DNA of 64,000 bases from Actinoallomurus purpureus (GTDB taxonomy: Bacteria > Actinomycetota > Actinomycetes > Streptosporangiales > Streptosporangiaceae): positions 124,001 through 188,000 of the forward strand of contig NZ_JAMXMY010000002.1 in the NCBI RefSeq assembly GCF_024055795.1. The letters are read 5' to 3'. Of the stretch, positions 34,385 through 42,949 are shown piece by piece. The notes under the pieces are model-generated. The model ran no database searches, was not told the origin of the DNA, and saw only the letters and a program-made list of their open reading frames with translations. How positions within the stretch are numbered: position 1 is the first letter of the stretch; every line of letters starts with the position of its first letter. Both the position numbers and the translations under genes were made by a program.

Positions 34385-35971
34385 GTGAGCGTCGACGCTC
34401 CCGAGGCACAGGCCGCGCCGCAGGCGCCGAAGGACCGCCCGGCGGGCATCGGCCTGATCGGCTGGCTGCGCTGGGGATGGCGGCAGCTGACCTCGATGCG
34501 CACGGCGCTGGTGCTGCTGTTCCTCGTCGCGCTCGGCACCGTGCCCGGGTCGTTCCTGCCGCAGCGCGGGCTCGCGCCGGAGAAGGTCGCGACGTTCTTC
34601 GACCGGCACAAGACGCTCGCGCCGTGGCTGGACAGGCTGTCGCTGTTCAACGTGTTCTCCGCGCCCTGGTTCGCGGCGATCTACATCCTGCTGTTCATCT
34701 CCCTCGCGGGCTGCGTGCTGCCGCGGACCAAGCACCACTTCTCGCAGCTGCGGTCCCGCCCGCCCAAGGCACCGCGCAATCTCCGCCGGCTGCCGGAGGC
34801 GGCGTCGTACGAGACGGCCGCCGCGCCCGACGAGGTGCTCGCCGAGGCGCGGAAGATCCTCAAGGAGCGGCGGTTCCGCCTCGACGCGTACGACGACGCG
34901 GTCGCCGCCGAGAAGGGGTACCTCCGCGAGACCGGCAACCTGGTCTTCCACCTCGCCCTGCTCGTGCTGCTGTTCGCGGTCGGCTCCGGCACGGCGCTCG
35001 GCTACAAGGGCAACGTCCTGGTGACCGAGGGCGAGGGCTTCTCCAACACCCTCACCTCGTACGACGCGTTCAAGGGCGGGCGCAGCTTCAACGCCTCGAA
35101 GCTGCCGCCGTTCACGGTCTGGCTCGACTCCTTCAGCGCGAACTACCTCACCAGCGGTCCCAACCGCGGGCAGCCGACCAAGTTCGCGGCCAAGGTGCGC
35201 TACCAGGCGGGCCTGAAGTCCCCGGTCACGTCGTACGACCTGCAGGTCAATCACCCGCTCGTGGTCGACGGCGCCCGCGTCTACCTGCTCGGCCACGGCT
35301 ACGCGCCCCGGTTCACCGTCCGCGACGGCAAGGGCCAGGTCGCCTTCCAGGGCACGGTCCCGTTCCTGCCGAGCGAGGAGTCGACGTTCACCTCCGAGGG
35401 CGTCATCAAGGTGCCCGACGCCCAGCCCGACCAACTCGGCATCGTCGGATACTTCTGGCCCACGGCCGTGCCGAACCAGCAGGGCAAGGTCGTCTCGGCG
35501 TTCCCCGCCGCCTGGAATCCGCAGGTCGCCCTGTACGTCTTCAAGGGCGACCTCGGCCTGTCAAACGGCGCCCCGCAGTCGGTGTACAAGCTGGACACCG
35601 CCAAGCTGAAGCCGATCGTCATGGGGAACCAGACCAAGCCGCTGGCGATCGGGCAGACCCTGACGCTGCCGGGCGGCGCGGGCTCGGTCACCTTCGACGG
35701 CTACAAGCAGTGGATCAGCGTCCAGGTCAACCATGACCCCGGACGGGTCCCCGCCCTCTCCGCCGGCATCATCGCGATCATGGGCATCGTCACCTCCTTC
35801 CTCGTGCGCCGCCGCAGGGTGTGGGTCCGTGCGAAGGCCGCCGACGGCGGGCGTACCGTGGTCGAGGTCGGAGGGCTCACGCTCGGCGGCGCTACTCCGG
35901 ACTTCGACGCGATCGTCGAGCGGCTCAAGAAGGCCGCTCCCGAAGAACCCCCGAACACAGACGAGGAGTGA
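34385..35971 (+). CDS. resB: Cytochrome c biogenesis protein ResB
   Basis: 528 residues: three helices in the first ~220 residues, a large extracytoplasmic domain and a final helix (IIAIMGIVTSFLV) followed by a cytoplasmic tail. ResB works with CcsA/CcsB to pass heme out and attach it to apocytochrome c (system II). GTG 34385; the GTGA at the end overlaps or nearly touches ccsB. Confidence 0.95.
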   Translation: MSVDAPEAQAAPQAPKDRPAGIGLIGWLRWGWRQLTSMRTALVLLFLVALGTVPGSFLPQRGLAPEKVATFFDRHKTLAPWLDRLSLFNVFSAPWFAAIYILLFISLAGCVLPRTKHHFSQLRSRPPKAPRNLRRLPEAASYETAAAPDEVLAEARKILKERRFRLDAYDDAVAAEKGYLRETGNLVFHLALLVLLFAVGSGTALGYKGNVLVTEGEGFSNTLTSYDAFKGGRSFNASKLPPFTVWLDSFSANYLTSGPNRGQPTKFAAKVRYQAGLKSPVTSYDLQVNHPLVVDGARVYLLGHGYAPRFTVRDGKGQVAFQGTVPFLPSEESTFTSEGVIKVPDAQPDQLGIVGYFWPTAVPNQQGKVVSAFPAAWNPQVALYVFKGDLGLSNGAPQSVYKLDTAKLKPIVMGNQTKPLAIGQTLTLPGGAGSVTFDGYKQWISVQVNHDPGRVPALSAGIIAIMGIVTSFLVRRRRVWVRAKAADGGRTVVEVGGLTLGGATPDFDAIVERLKKAAPEEPPNTDEE

Positions 35972-35976
35972 CGACT

Positions 35977-36930
35977 GTGGTCGACACCCATCTGGCCAAC
36001 CTGAGCAATCAGCTGATGCTCGGCGCGGTGCTGCTCTATGTCGTCGCCATGGTCGGGTACGCCGCCGACATCGCGTTCGGAGGGCGGCGCGCCGCGGCCG
36101 TGCCGAGCGAGGCGAAGGTCCTCATCGGCGCGGGCGGCCCCGAGGCGTCCGAGGCCGCCACGGACGTCGAGGAGGCCGAGGACGACGGCCGCCGGATCGA
36201 GTGGGGCCGGTTCGCCGTCCTCATCAACGTGCTCGCCTGGGGCGTGCACGGCGCCGAGATCATCACCCGGGGCATGGCGGCCGACCGCGTGCCCTGGGGC
36301 AACATGTACGAGTTCACCTCGGCGATCACGTTCGCCGCCGTGACCGTCTACCTCGTGATGCTGTGGCGCTACAAGGTCAGCTGGCTGGGCCCGTTCCTCA
36401 TGGTCGCCGTCATCATCGCGCTCGGCATCGCCACCATCTGGCTCTACAACGACCCCGGCCCGCTCCGCCCGGCGCTGCACTCCTACTGGATCGCCATCCA
36501 CGTGACCGCCGCCGTGACCGCCACGGGAACGTTCACCGTCGCCGGGGTCGCCACGATCCTCTACCTCGTCAAGGCCCGCGACAAGGCCGGCAAGCCGGGC
36601 GGGATCATGGATCGGGTCCCGGACGCGGAGACGCTCGACCGCATCTCGCACCGCACCATGATGTTCGGCTTCCCGATCTGGACGTTCGCCATCATCGCCG
36701 GCGCCATCTGGGCGGACTCCGCGTGGGGCCGCTACTGGGGCTGGGACCCCAAGGAGACCTGGTCGTTCATCACCTGGGTCGTGTACGCCGGCTACCTGCA
36801 CGCCCGCGCCACGGCGGGCTGGCGAGGCCGCAAGGCGGCCGTCATCTCCCTGATCGCGTTCGGGTGCCTCTTGTTCAACTTTTTCGGAATCAACTACCTC
36901 GTCTCCGGGTTGCACTCCTACGCTGGTTGA
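35977..36930 (+). CDS. ccsB: Cytochrome c biogenesis protein CcsB (CcsA-type heme lyase)
   Basis: 317 residues, about eight helices. The tryptophan-rich WWD motif is present as GRYWGWDPKETWSFITW, with flanking helix histidines (ISHRTMM, HSYWIAIHV). It binds heme and, with ResB, ligates it to apocytochrome c. GTG 35977 has GAGGAG 8 nt upstream and is preferred to GTG 35968, which overlaps the resB stop. A TTAATTAA sequence follows the stop. Confidence 0.93.
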   Translation: MVDTHLANLSNQLMLGAVLLYVVAMVGYAADIAFGGRRAAAVPSEAKVLIGAGGPEASEAATDVEEAEDDGRRIEWGRFAVLINVLAWGVHGAEIITRGMAADRVPWGNMYEFTSAITFAAVTVYLVMLWRYKVSWLGPFLMVAVIIALGIATIWLYNDPGPLRPALHSYWIAIHVTAAVTATGTFTVAGVATILYLVKARDKAGKPGGIMDRVPDAETLDRISHRTMMFGFPIWTFAIIAGAIWADSAWGRYWGWDPKETWSFITWVVYAGYLHARATAGWRGRKAAVISLIAFGCLLFNFFGINYLVSGLHSYAG

Positions 36931-37006
36931 TTAATTAAGTCCCACTGGCAACTTTTTGCCCGCGACGGGCGTCAGATGGGGCGTGGGTGAATCTGGGAGG
37001 ACTCGG

Positions 37007-38188
37007 GTGGCGAACAGGCGGTCGACCGTCGGCGTGATCGTGATGGCGGCCCTGCTCGCCGGTGCATCCGCGTGCAGCGGTAACAGCGAGGCGGGCACGA
37101 ACGGCGAGGGCGGGACGAAGGCGCCTGATGCCCAGGTGCACATCACTCCGGCCAACGGCACCGGCTCCGTGCGCCCGGACCAGGGCGTCGCGGTCGCCGC
37201 CGCGGGCGGCAAGCTGGAGCAGGTGGCGGTCGCTCAGGACGGCAAGCCGGTGCCGGGCGACTTCACGCCCGACCACACGCAGTGGAAGACCAAGTGGACG
37301 CTCACGCCCGGCGCGTCCTACACCGTGAACGTCACGGCCAAGAACGCCAAGGGCAAGACCACCACGACTCAGAGCAAGTTCCAGACGCAGAAGGCCACAC
37401 AGAGCTTCAAGATCACCGACATCACGCCGCAGCCCGGCGAGAAGGTCGGCGTCGGCATGCCGATCCTCGTGACGTTCGACAAGCCGATCGCCAACAGGGC
37501 GAACGTCGAGCGGTCCCTTGAGGTCAAGTCGGACAAGGGTGACACCGGCGCCTGGCACTGGATGTCGAGCCAGCAGGTCGTCTTCCGCACCCAGAAGTTC
37601 TGGGGGGCGCACCAGAACGTCACCTTCACCGCCCACCTCGCCGGCGTACGCGGCCTCAAGGGCGTGTACGGCAAGGCGGACACGGCGCGCTCCTTCAAGA
37701 TCGGTGCGTCGAACGTCACGGTGGCCAACTCCAAGACGGACTACATGAAGGTCAACCACGACGGCGTGATCAAGAAGTTCCCGATCAGCACCGGCGTGGG
37801 CACGACGACGGAGTACACCACGACGAGCGGTATCCACATCACGCAGGAGAAGTCCGAGAGCGTGACGATGGAGTCGCCGAACCGCAAGAAGGGCGACCCG
37901 GGCTATTACAAAGAGGTCGTCAACCTCGCGGTCCGGATCACCAACAAGGGCGAGTACGTCCACCAGAGCGTCGGGGAGTACGACGCGCTCGGCCACCGCA
38001 ACGCGAGCCACGGCTGCGTCCGCACCTCGCCGACCGGCGCGCGCTACTTCTACAACATCGCGCAGCGCGGCGACATCGTGAACGTCACGGGCACGAGCCG
38101 CAAGCTGGCCAACGAGACCGACAGCAACGGCTGGGTCTACTGGGCCCTGTCCTGGGACAAGTGGGTGAAGGGCAGCGCCCTGCACTGA
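37007..38188 (+). CDS. Lipoprotein L,D-transpeptidase with Ig-like domain (copy 3 of 3)
   Basis: 393 residues. Lipoprotein signal ending GASAC (Cys23), EAGTNGEGGTKAPDA linker (close to copy 1), Ig-like part and YkuD domain with NASHGCVRTSP (His335, Cys337). GTG 37007 follows GGGAGG at 6 nt. It lies 76 nt after ccsB and may be co-transcribed or use its own promoter. Closer to copy 2 in the catalytic domain. Confidence 0.93.
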   Translation: MANRRSTVGVIVMAALLAGASACSGNSEAGTNGEGGTKAPDAQVHITPANGTGSVRPDQGVAVAAAGGKLEQVAVAQDGKPVPGDFTPDHTQWKTKWTLTPGASYTVNVTAKNAKGKTTTTQSKFQTQKATQSFKITDITPQPGEKVGVGMPILVTFDKPIANRANVERSLEVKSDKGDTGAWHWMSSQQVVFRTQKFWGAHQNVTFTAHLAGVRGLKGVYGKADTARSFKIGASNVTVANSKTDYMKVNHDGVIKKFPISTGVGTTTEYTTTSGIHITQEKSESVTMESPNRKKGDPGYYKEVVNLAVRITNKGEYVHQSVGEYDALGHRNASHGCVRTSPTGARYFYNIAQRGDIVNVTGTSRKLANETDSNGWVYWALSWDKWVKGSALH

Positions 38189-38262
38189 CTCCCGCGGTCA
38201 CCGAGAAACGCTTCTCCGACCCCGGCCGCCGTCACCGGCGCCCGGGGTCGGCGGCTTTCCGG

Positions 38263-38610
38263 CTAATCCTCGCCGCGGAGGCGGCGATCGAGCCGGCGGA
38301 GGAACTCCGGGTCGTCGTCCGGGCCCAGCGGACCGCGCTCGCCCCCGGGCCCCGTCCCGGCCTCGCGGCCGTCCCGCGAGGTGAGGAACTCCGGGGGCCA
38401 CGCGGCCACGCCGGCCGTGACGAATCTGCGGCGCCTGCCGAACAGGAGCCAGGCGACGGCGCCGAGTTCGAAGCCCACCAGAACGATGAGGAACCACGCG
38501 AACTTCGGCAGATGCCGGGTTTCGCTCTCATCGGTCGACAGCACGTCGAACAGGCAGAACAGCCAGACGCCGAGTGCGACTAGGACGAGCACGACGGCAA
38601 GGACAAGCAT
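38263..38610 (-). CDS. Small membrane protein with PLDc_N domain
   Basis: 115 residues. Two helices around the family signature (WLFCLFDVLSTDESETRHLPKFAWFLIVLVGFELGAVAWLLFG), then an acidic/basic cytoplasmic tail. Called phospholipase D N-terminal domain but has no catalytic part; function unknown. ATG 38610 starts right at the first helix; a TACTCT box 6 nt upstream suggests a leaderless message. Confidence 0.82.
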   Translation of the reverse strand: MLVLAVVLVLVALGVWLFCLFDVLSTDESETRHLPKFAWFLIVLVGFELGAVAWLLFGRRRRFVTAGVAAWPPEFLTSRDGREAGTGPGGERGPLGPDDDPEFLRRLDRRLRGED

Positions 38611-38747
38611 GGTCGCAGAGTAACCCGCCGACCTGAATGTCACGGTAAGGGTGGCCGCAGCGGGCCGCCGAATCACCGGCATGGGGGGATGACGGGCGGC
38701 CGGTGCCTGGCCTACGCTTCCGCGTAGCCGAGGCGAGGGGACGTGTC

Positions 38748-39692
38748 ATGCGTTACCGGGTGAACCGTCGCCGGCAGCTCGAGGCACCGGCCGCCGACTC
38801 CCGGACGGGCCGCCACCGCCGGGGCAGGGAGTCCATTGGCGAGGCCGATCGGACCGCGCCCCTTGAGCGGACCGCCGCCCGGCCGCGACACCTGCAGCCG
38901 AGAGACGCGCTCGGCCGGTTCCGCAAGCTCCGCCCCGACGAGGAGCGGCGCCTCCCGGACCAGGTGGACACCCCGGTCCCCGACCGGCCGGCCGAGCTCC
39001 GCTACACCTGGCAGGACTTCGAACTCGACGAGGAACTGCCGCGCACGGCGCCCCATCCGCCGGACGCGCCCGACGTACGGGACGGGCGCCGCCACTGCGG
39101 AGCACTGGAGAACATCCTGTACCGCCAGTGGTCCGCCGACGGCGACCCGATCCCACCGGACGCCGTACGGGCCGTGGACAGCCTCGCCGAACTGCCCGAG
39201 GTGCTCAAGGACAAGCTGGCCGAGGGTCTCAACGGGATCTACGTCGGCTCCGGTGGCGTCCCGGACCTCGACGACATGGGGTACCTCCGGGGCGAGCCGC
39301 TGCCGTCGGGAAAGGCGACGTGGGACATCTGTGCCGGGGCGTACGGCGATCGCACCATCGTGGTCGGTGACCGTCCGTCACCCACTCCAGACGTGATGTT
39401 GCACGAGATCGGGCACGCCCTTGACGACATCGACGGCACGATGACCGATGACGGCGGCCGACAATGGCAGTCCGACACACCGGAGTTCCGCGCGCTGTAC
39501 GCCCAATGCCTTCCACACTTGGAGAGCGACTTTCACCGGCAGGCGGAGGATCTCGGTCGTCACGAGTTCTTCGCGGACGCCTTCGCGGCGATCGCGTCGC
39601 GACAACGGCCGGCGCTTGTCGACATGCTCGGCGGCGATACCCGGGCGGCGCTCAATGTGATGCTTTTCTTCAACCGCAAATATGGGATTTAG
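38748..39692 (+). CDS. Zincin-type metallopeptidase-like protein (ATLF-like)
   Basis: 314 residues, no signal peptide. Residues 1-100 are Arg/Asp-rich and probably disordered. The C-terminal part carries HEIGHALDD (HExxH at 219-223) and, 50 residues on, HEFFADAFA (Glu273), the zinc-ligand pattern of gluzincins such as anthrax lethal-factor-like (ATLF) domains. IYVGSGGVPDLDDMGYLRG and the TWDICAGAY stretch precede it. Target unknown. A toxin or effector role is possible but inferred. A small gene follows after 10 nt. Confidence 0.7.
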   Translation: MRYRVNRRRQLEAPAADSRTGRHRRGRESIGEADRTAPLERTAARPRHLQPRDALGRFRKLRPDEERRLPDQVDTPVPDRPAELRYTWQDFELDEELPRTAPHPPDAPDVRDGRRHCGALENILYRQWSADGDPIPPDAVRAVDSLAELPEVLKDKLAEGLNGIYVGSGGVPDLDDMGYLRGEPLPSGKATWDICAGAYGDRTIVVGDRPSPTPDVMLHEIGHALDDIDGTMTDDGGRQWQSDTPEFRALYAQCLPHLESDFHRQAEDLGRHEFFADAFAAIASRQRPALVDMLGGDTRAALNVMLFFNRKYGI

Positions 39693-39702
39693 GTGATCTG
39701 CG

Positions 39703-39966
39703 ATGTACGTGATCAGGCTCCCCGGCGGTAACCTGCGGGTGCCCACGAGCGTGCTGGCGCGCGGGCGGCAGGCGCATGGCGGGTCGGGGAGCGTGATCGG
39801 GCAGGCCTATGTGGAGATCGGCCCGGAGGACCCTGATTACCAGCGGCTTCTCGCTCAGTCGATCTCGGAAGAGGAGATGGCGGAGAAGCGCCGCCGGTGG
39901 CGCGAGGATGATGAGGCGCTGCGCGCCGAATTCGAGGAGTTCAAGGCTCGACAGTCAGAGGAGTGA
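39703..39966 (+). CDS. Small charged protein, probable partner of the zincin
   Basis: 87 residues, unrecognised. The first half is beta-like (MYVIRLPGGNLRVPTSVLARG), the second a strongly charged helix (ISEEEMAEKRRRWREDDEALRAEFEEFKARQSEE) that may be a coiled coil. The 10-nt gap to the zincin gene implies co-expression. It could be an inhibitor, immunity protein or adaptor; nothing in the sequence decides. Confidence 0.7.
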   Translation: MYVIRLPGGNLRVPTSVLARGRQAHGGSGSVIGQAYVEIGPEDPDYQRLLAQSISEEEMAEKRRRWREDDEALRAEFEEFKARQSEE

Positions 39967-39997
39967 CGGCGAGTCGCGGTCGCCGTCCTTCGGACGT

Positions 39998-40213
39998 CTA
40001 GCGGCTCAGTTCGCTGCGTACGGAGGCCTCGACCGGCTCCTCGCCTCTCAGAAGTGCGTGCACCTCGGATTCCCGGAAACGGCGGTGTCCGCCCGGCGTC
40101 CGGATACTGCTGATCCGGCCTGCCGCGGCCCAGCGCGTGACAGTTTTCGGGTCGACCCGGAACAGGGCGGCGACCTCACCCGGGGTCAGCAGGCGCTCGC
40201 TCGTACTCTCCAC
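39998..40213 (-). CDS. bldC: Developmental regulator BldC
   Basis: 71 residues. MerR-like winged helix LLTPGEVAALFRVDPKTVTRWAAAGRISSIRTPGGHRRFRESEVHALLRG, nearly the canonical BldC (LLTPAEVATMFRVDPKTVTRWAKAGKL...GGHRRYRE). In Streptomyces BldC binds DNA cooperatively on direct repeats and holds back the onset of sporulation. GTG 40213 follows GGGGGAGAG. It converges with the small partner gene, 31 nt apart. Confidence 0.95.
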   Translation of the reverse strand: MESTSERLLTPGEVAALFRVDPKTVTRWAAAGRISSIRTPGGHRRFRESEVHALLRGEEPVEASVRSELSR

Positions 40214-40546
40214 GTTTTCTCTCCCCCTTTGTCCCGCTCTCGTCGCGGGTGGACTGTTTCTCAGTCTGCCGTGTCAAGACCGATTTCTCCCTTGTTTTCG
40301 GAAAAGATCACGCTACGTAGTTTTGTGACATGCAGTAATGACTACACGTGACGGGCCAGTTGCGGGGCCGACGTCGCGCCGTCCGTCGCGGCCCGCCGTC
40401 ACGGCAGGTCGGCGGCGCCGGCACGCTGCGGCGGGGGCGGCCGCACGGCAGGCGCGACCGCCGTCGCGCGTGAGATCCGGACCGACGCACGGGCGAGGTG
40501 CTGACCGCCGCACGGCGGTCCACTCCGCCCCCGTAGGCTGCTCGAC
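40214..40546. promoter_or_regulatory. Divergent promoter region of bldC and the dehydratase gene
   Basis: 333 nt. On the bldC side a -35-like TTGACA lies on the minus strand at 40272-40277 and an AT-rich stretch with CTACGTAG at 40313-40320 further upstream. On the plus strand TAGGCT at 40534-40539 is a good -10, 7 nt before ATG 40547, pointing to a leaderless dehydratase mRNA. The GC-rich middle (40380-40520) contains several weak hairpins and no gene. Confidence 0.5.
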
Positions 40547-41554
40547 ATGCCCGATCTTGTGACATTGGAGGAGATCGAGGACGCCGCTCGGCGGTTGTCC
40601 GGCGTCGCCATCCGCACCCCTTTGGTGCCGCTCCGCGGCACGGCGTCCTCCGCCCCCCTCCTGCTGAAGGCCGAGTCGCTGCAGCCGGTCGGCTCCTTCA
40701 AGCTCCGCGGCGCGTACGCCGCGATCAGCGCGCTTCCCGAGGAGGACCGGAAGGGCGGCGTCATCGCCCACTCCAGCGGCAACCACGCCCAGGCCGTGGC
40801 GTACGCCGCGAACGTCCTCGGCATCCTCGCCGTCCTCGTCGTCCCGACCACGATCCCCGCCGTGAAGATGGACGCCTGCCGTGCGCTCGGCGCGGAGATC
40901 GTCTTCGTCGAGCCGACGATCGAGGCCCGCGTGGAGACGGCCGACCGGTTGGCCGCGGCCCACGGGTACGCGCTCATCCCGCCGTTCGACGACCCGCGGA
41001 TCATCGCGGGGCAGGGCACGATCGGCCTGGAGATCCTCGACGAGGAACCCGAGGTGGACGCGGTCTTCGTACCGATCAGCGGCGGCGGACTGATCTCCGG
41101 CATCGCCACGGCGATCAAGGCGAAGCGGCCCGAGACCAAGGTCATCGGCGTGGAGCCGGAACTGGCCGCCGACGCGCAGGCGTCCTTCCGGGCCGGCCGC
41201 CGGATCGGCTGGCCCGCCGCCGAGACCGGGCGCACGATCGCCGACGCCCTGCGCCTCGAACGCGTCGGCGAACTGCCCTTCGAGCACATCCGCGCGCACG
41301 TCGACGACATCATCACGGTCGGAGAGGACGAGATCCGGGCGGCGATGCGGCTGCTCGCCCGCGGCGCGGGTCTGGTCGCCGAGCCGGGAGGCGCGGTCGC
41401 GACCGCCGGGCATCTCACGGCGACCGGCGCCCGGGGCCGGCACCACGGAGGACGCCCGCAGCGGCACGTCGCCGTCGTCTCCGGCGCCAACGTCGATCCG
41501 AAGCTGTACGCGGAGATCCTCGGCGAGCCGCACCGGCCGACCGGGAGCGAGTGA
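40547..41554 (+). CDS. Threonine dehydratase-like PLP enzyme (threonine/serine dehydratase)
   Basis: 335 residues, catalytic domain only without the regulatory ACT domain of biosynthetic IlvA. PLP lysine Lys52 in GSFKLRGA, phosphate loop ISGGGLISG and SSGNHAQAVAY are present. Deaminates L-threonine or L-serine to 2-oxo acids; serine racemase activity is an alternative in this family. No ribosome site upstream; the TAGGCT -10 suggests a leaderless transcript. A GC-rich terminator follows. Confidence 0.9.
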   Translation: MPDLVTLEEIEDAARRLSGVAIRTPLVPLRGTASSAPLLLKAESLQPVGSFKLRGAYAAISALPEEDRKGGVIAHSSGNHAQAVAYAANVLGILAVLVVPTTIPAVKMDACRALGAEIVFVEPTIEARVETADRLAAAHGYALIPPFDDPRIIAGQGTIGLEILDEEPEVDAVFVPISGGGLISGIATAIKAKRPETKVIGVEPELAADAQASFRAGRRIGWPAAETGRTIADALRLERVGELPFEHIRAHVDDIITVGEDEIRAAMRLLARGAGLVAEPGGAVATAGHLTATGARGRHHGGRPQRHVAVVSGANVDPKLYAEILGEPHRPTGSE

Positions 41555-41565
41555 CGAACCACGGC

Positions 41566-41591
41566 CCGGGGGCCGGCGGCCCGGCCCCCGG
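41566..41591 (+). terminator. Hairpin after the dehydratase gene
   Basis: CCGGGGGCC (41566-41574) and GGCCCCCGG (41583-41591) with an 8-nt loop, 12 nt after the stop. Confidence 0.7.
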
Positions 41592-41628
41592 ATCGACTCC
41601 TGCCGAGGAGGGATAGTCTCAGAAGGTC

Positions 41629-41997
41629 ATGCGTTCCGTATTCTTTTACACCGTTGCCCGGCTGGCGCTGTTCGGCGCGACCGCCGGAGTGCTGTTCCTC
41701 ACCGGTGCGCGCGGGTTCCTGCTCCTCGCGCTGGCCATCCTGATCAGCGGCGTCATCAGCTTCGTGCTGCTGTCCCGTCAGCGCGACGCCGTGTCGGCCT
41801 CCGTGACCCGCCGTGCCGCCCGGATGCGGGAGAACCTCGCCGCCGGAGCCGCTCGCGAGGACGGCGAGGAGGGGACCTCGGCCTCCTCCGATGCCGCCGC
41901 CGGCGAGGCGGAGGCCACCGACCGCACGGACGACGATCCGCAGCCGGCCACCGGCAGCCCGAACCCCGCGTCGAACGGCCGCGACCCGGCGTCGTAG
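41629..41997 (+). CDS. DUF4229 membrane protein
   Basis: 122 residues: two helices (VARLALFGATAGVLFLTG and FLLLALAILISGVISFVLL) followed by RQRDAVSASV and an acidic Glu/Asp/Ala-rich tail. Matches DUF4229, small actinobacterial membrane proteins of unknown role often found near menaquinone genes, as here before menG. A TAGTCT box and AGAAGG lie before ATG 41629. Confidence 0.8.
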   Translation: MRSVFFYTVARLALFGATAGVLFLTGARGFLLLALAILISGVISFVLLSRQRDAVSASVTRRAARMRENLAAGAAREDGEEGTSASSDAAAGEAEATDRTDDDPQPATGSPNPASNGRDPAS

Positions 41998-42001
41998 GGG
42001 T

Positions 42002-42045
42002 TGTTTCATAAGCGCCGCGCAGCCGGACAGCGGGCTTATGAAACA
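42002..42045. terminator. AT-rich palindromic terminator between DUF4229 and menG
   Basis: Perfect 12-bp arms TGTTTCATAAGC (42002-42013) and GCTTATGAAACA (42034-42045) between two convergent genes, 4 nt after the DUF4229 stop. Unusually AT-rich for the region and reminiscent of insertion-sequence end palindromes, but no transposase remains. Confidence 0.6.
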
Positions 42046-42136
42046 GCGCCCTGGTCTTGCCATCCGGGCGTCGCGGCGACGCTCGGTCCGCCGCGGGTGC
42101 CGCCTTTGTCGCGACGGTCGGCTCGCGCCGGGCGGG

Positions 42137-42829
42137 TCAGCGGCGGGCGTGGTGGAGGGCGACGGCGCCGAAGGTGAGGTTGCGCCAGCGCACCGAGGTC
42201 CAGCCGGCCTCCTGCATCAGCCGGGCGAACGCCGCCTGGTCGTGCCAGGCCGCCGTCGACTCCGCGAGGTAGTGGTAGGAGTCCGGGTTCGAGCTGACCT
42301 TGGCCATCAGCGGCAGGCCGACCTTCAGGTGCAGGCCGTGCAGGGTCCGCACCACCGGGTTCGGCGGCCGGCTGACCTCGCAGACCACCAGGCGCCCGCC
42401 CGGCCTCGTCACCCGGCGCAGTTCGGCCAGGGCCTGAACCGTGTCGCTGACGTTGCGGATGCCGAAGGAGATCGTCACCGCGTCGAAGGAGGCGTCTGCG
42501 AACGGGAGCCGCAGCGCGTCCCCGGCGACGAAGCGCACGCCCGCCGAGCCGCCCCGGCGCATGCCCTCCTGGAGCATCCCGAGCGAGAAGTCGCAGGCGA
42601 CGGTGTGCGCGCCCGCCTCGGCGAAGGGCATCGAGGAGGTGCCGGTGCCGGCCGCCAGGTCGAGGACCCGCTCGCCGGGTCGTACGTCCAGGGCCTTGAC
42701 GACCTCACGCCGCCACAGGCGGTCCAGGCCACCGGTCATCAGGTCGTTGAGCAGGTCGTAGCGCGCGGCGGTGCGGTCGAACATCGCCGCGACCTCGGCC
42801 GGTCGCTTGTCCAGGGATGCGCGCGTCAT
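42137..42829 (-). CDS. menG: Demethylmenaquinone methyltransferase
   Basis: 230 residues. Class I SAM methyltransferase of the UbiE/MenG family: MFDRTAARYDLLNDLMTGGLDRLWRREVV, SAM loop VLDLAAGTGTSS, DALRLPFADASFDAVTISFGIRNV and the final GAVALHHARR. Last step of menaquinone synthesis. Divergent from the geranylgeranyl/menaquinone reductase gene; the 260-nt region between them carries a perfect Rex-type operator 121 nt from this start. Confidence 0.95.
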   Translation of the reverse strand: MTRASLDKRPAEVAAMFDRTAARYDLLNDLMTGGLDRLWRREVVKALDVRPGERVLDLAAGTGTSSMPFAEAGAHTVACDFSLGMLQEGMRRGGSAGVRFVAGDALRLPFADASFDAVTISFGIRNVSDTVQALAELRRVTRPGGRLVVCEVSRPPNPVVRTLHGLHLKVGLPLMAKVSSNPDSYHYLAESTAAWHDQAAFARLMQEAGWTSVRWRNLTFGAVALHHARR

Positions 42830-42927
42830 GGGCAGTAAGCGTACGCAAGCCTTCGGTTAACACCGCACGCGGGCAGGCGCGTACGATCGGGCCGCGCGCG
42901 TGGTTCCCAAGCTGTGTCACGCAAGGT

Positions 42928-42944
42928 TTACACTCACGGTGTAA
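42928..42944. promoter_or_regulatory. Second palindrome in the menG/reductase region
   Basis: TTACAC and GTGTAA around TCACG (TTACACTCACGGTGTAA), six bases from the Rex site. It may be an operator for an unknown repressor or, read on the minus strand, part of the menG promoter. Confidence 0.45.
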
Positions 42945-42949
42945 GGCGC

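Noticed and set aside
36931-36938. TTAATTAA, very rare at this GC content
   Set aside because: A single 8-mer after ccsB with no repeat, start box or insertion signature around it.
40313-40340. CTACGTAG and ACTACACGTG tested as a second BlaI-type site
   Set aside because: The arms do not pair as TACTACA/TGTAGTA.
42002-42045. Palindrome considered as an insertion-sequence end
   Set aside because: Only one palindrome, no transposase fragment or target duplication; position between convergent genes fits a terminator.
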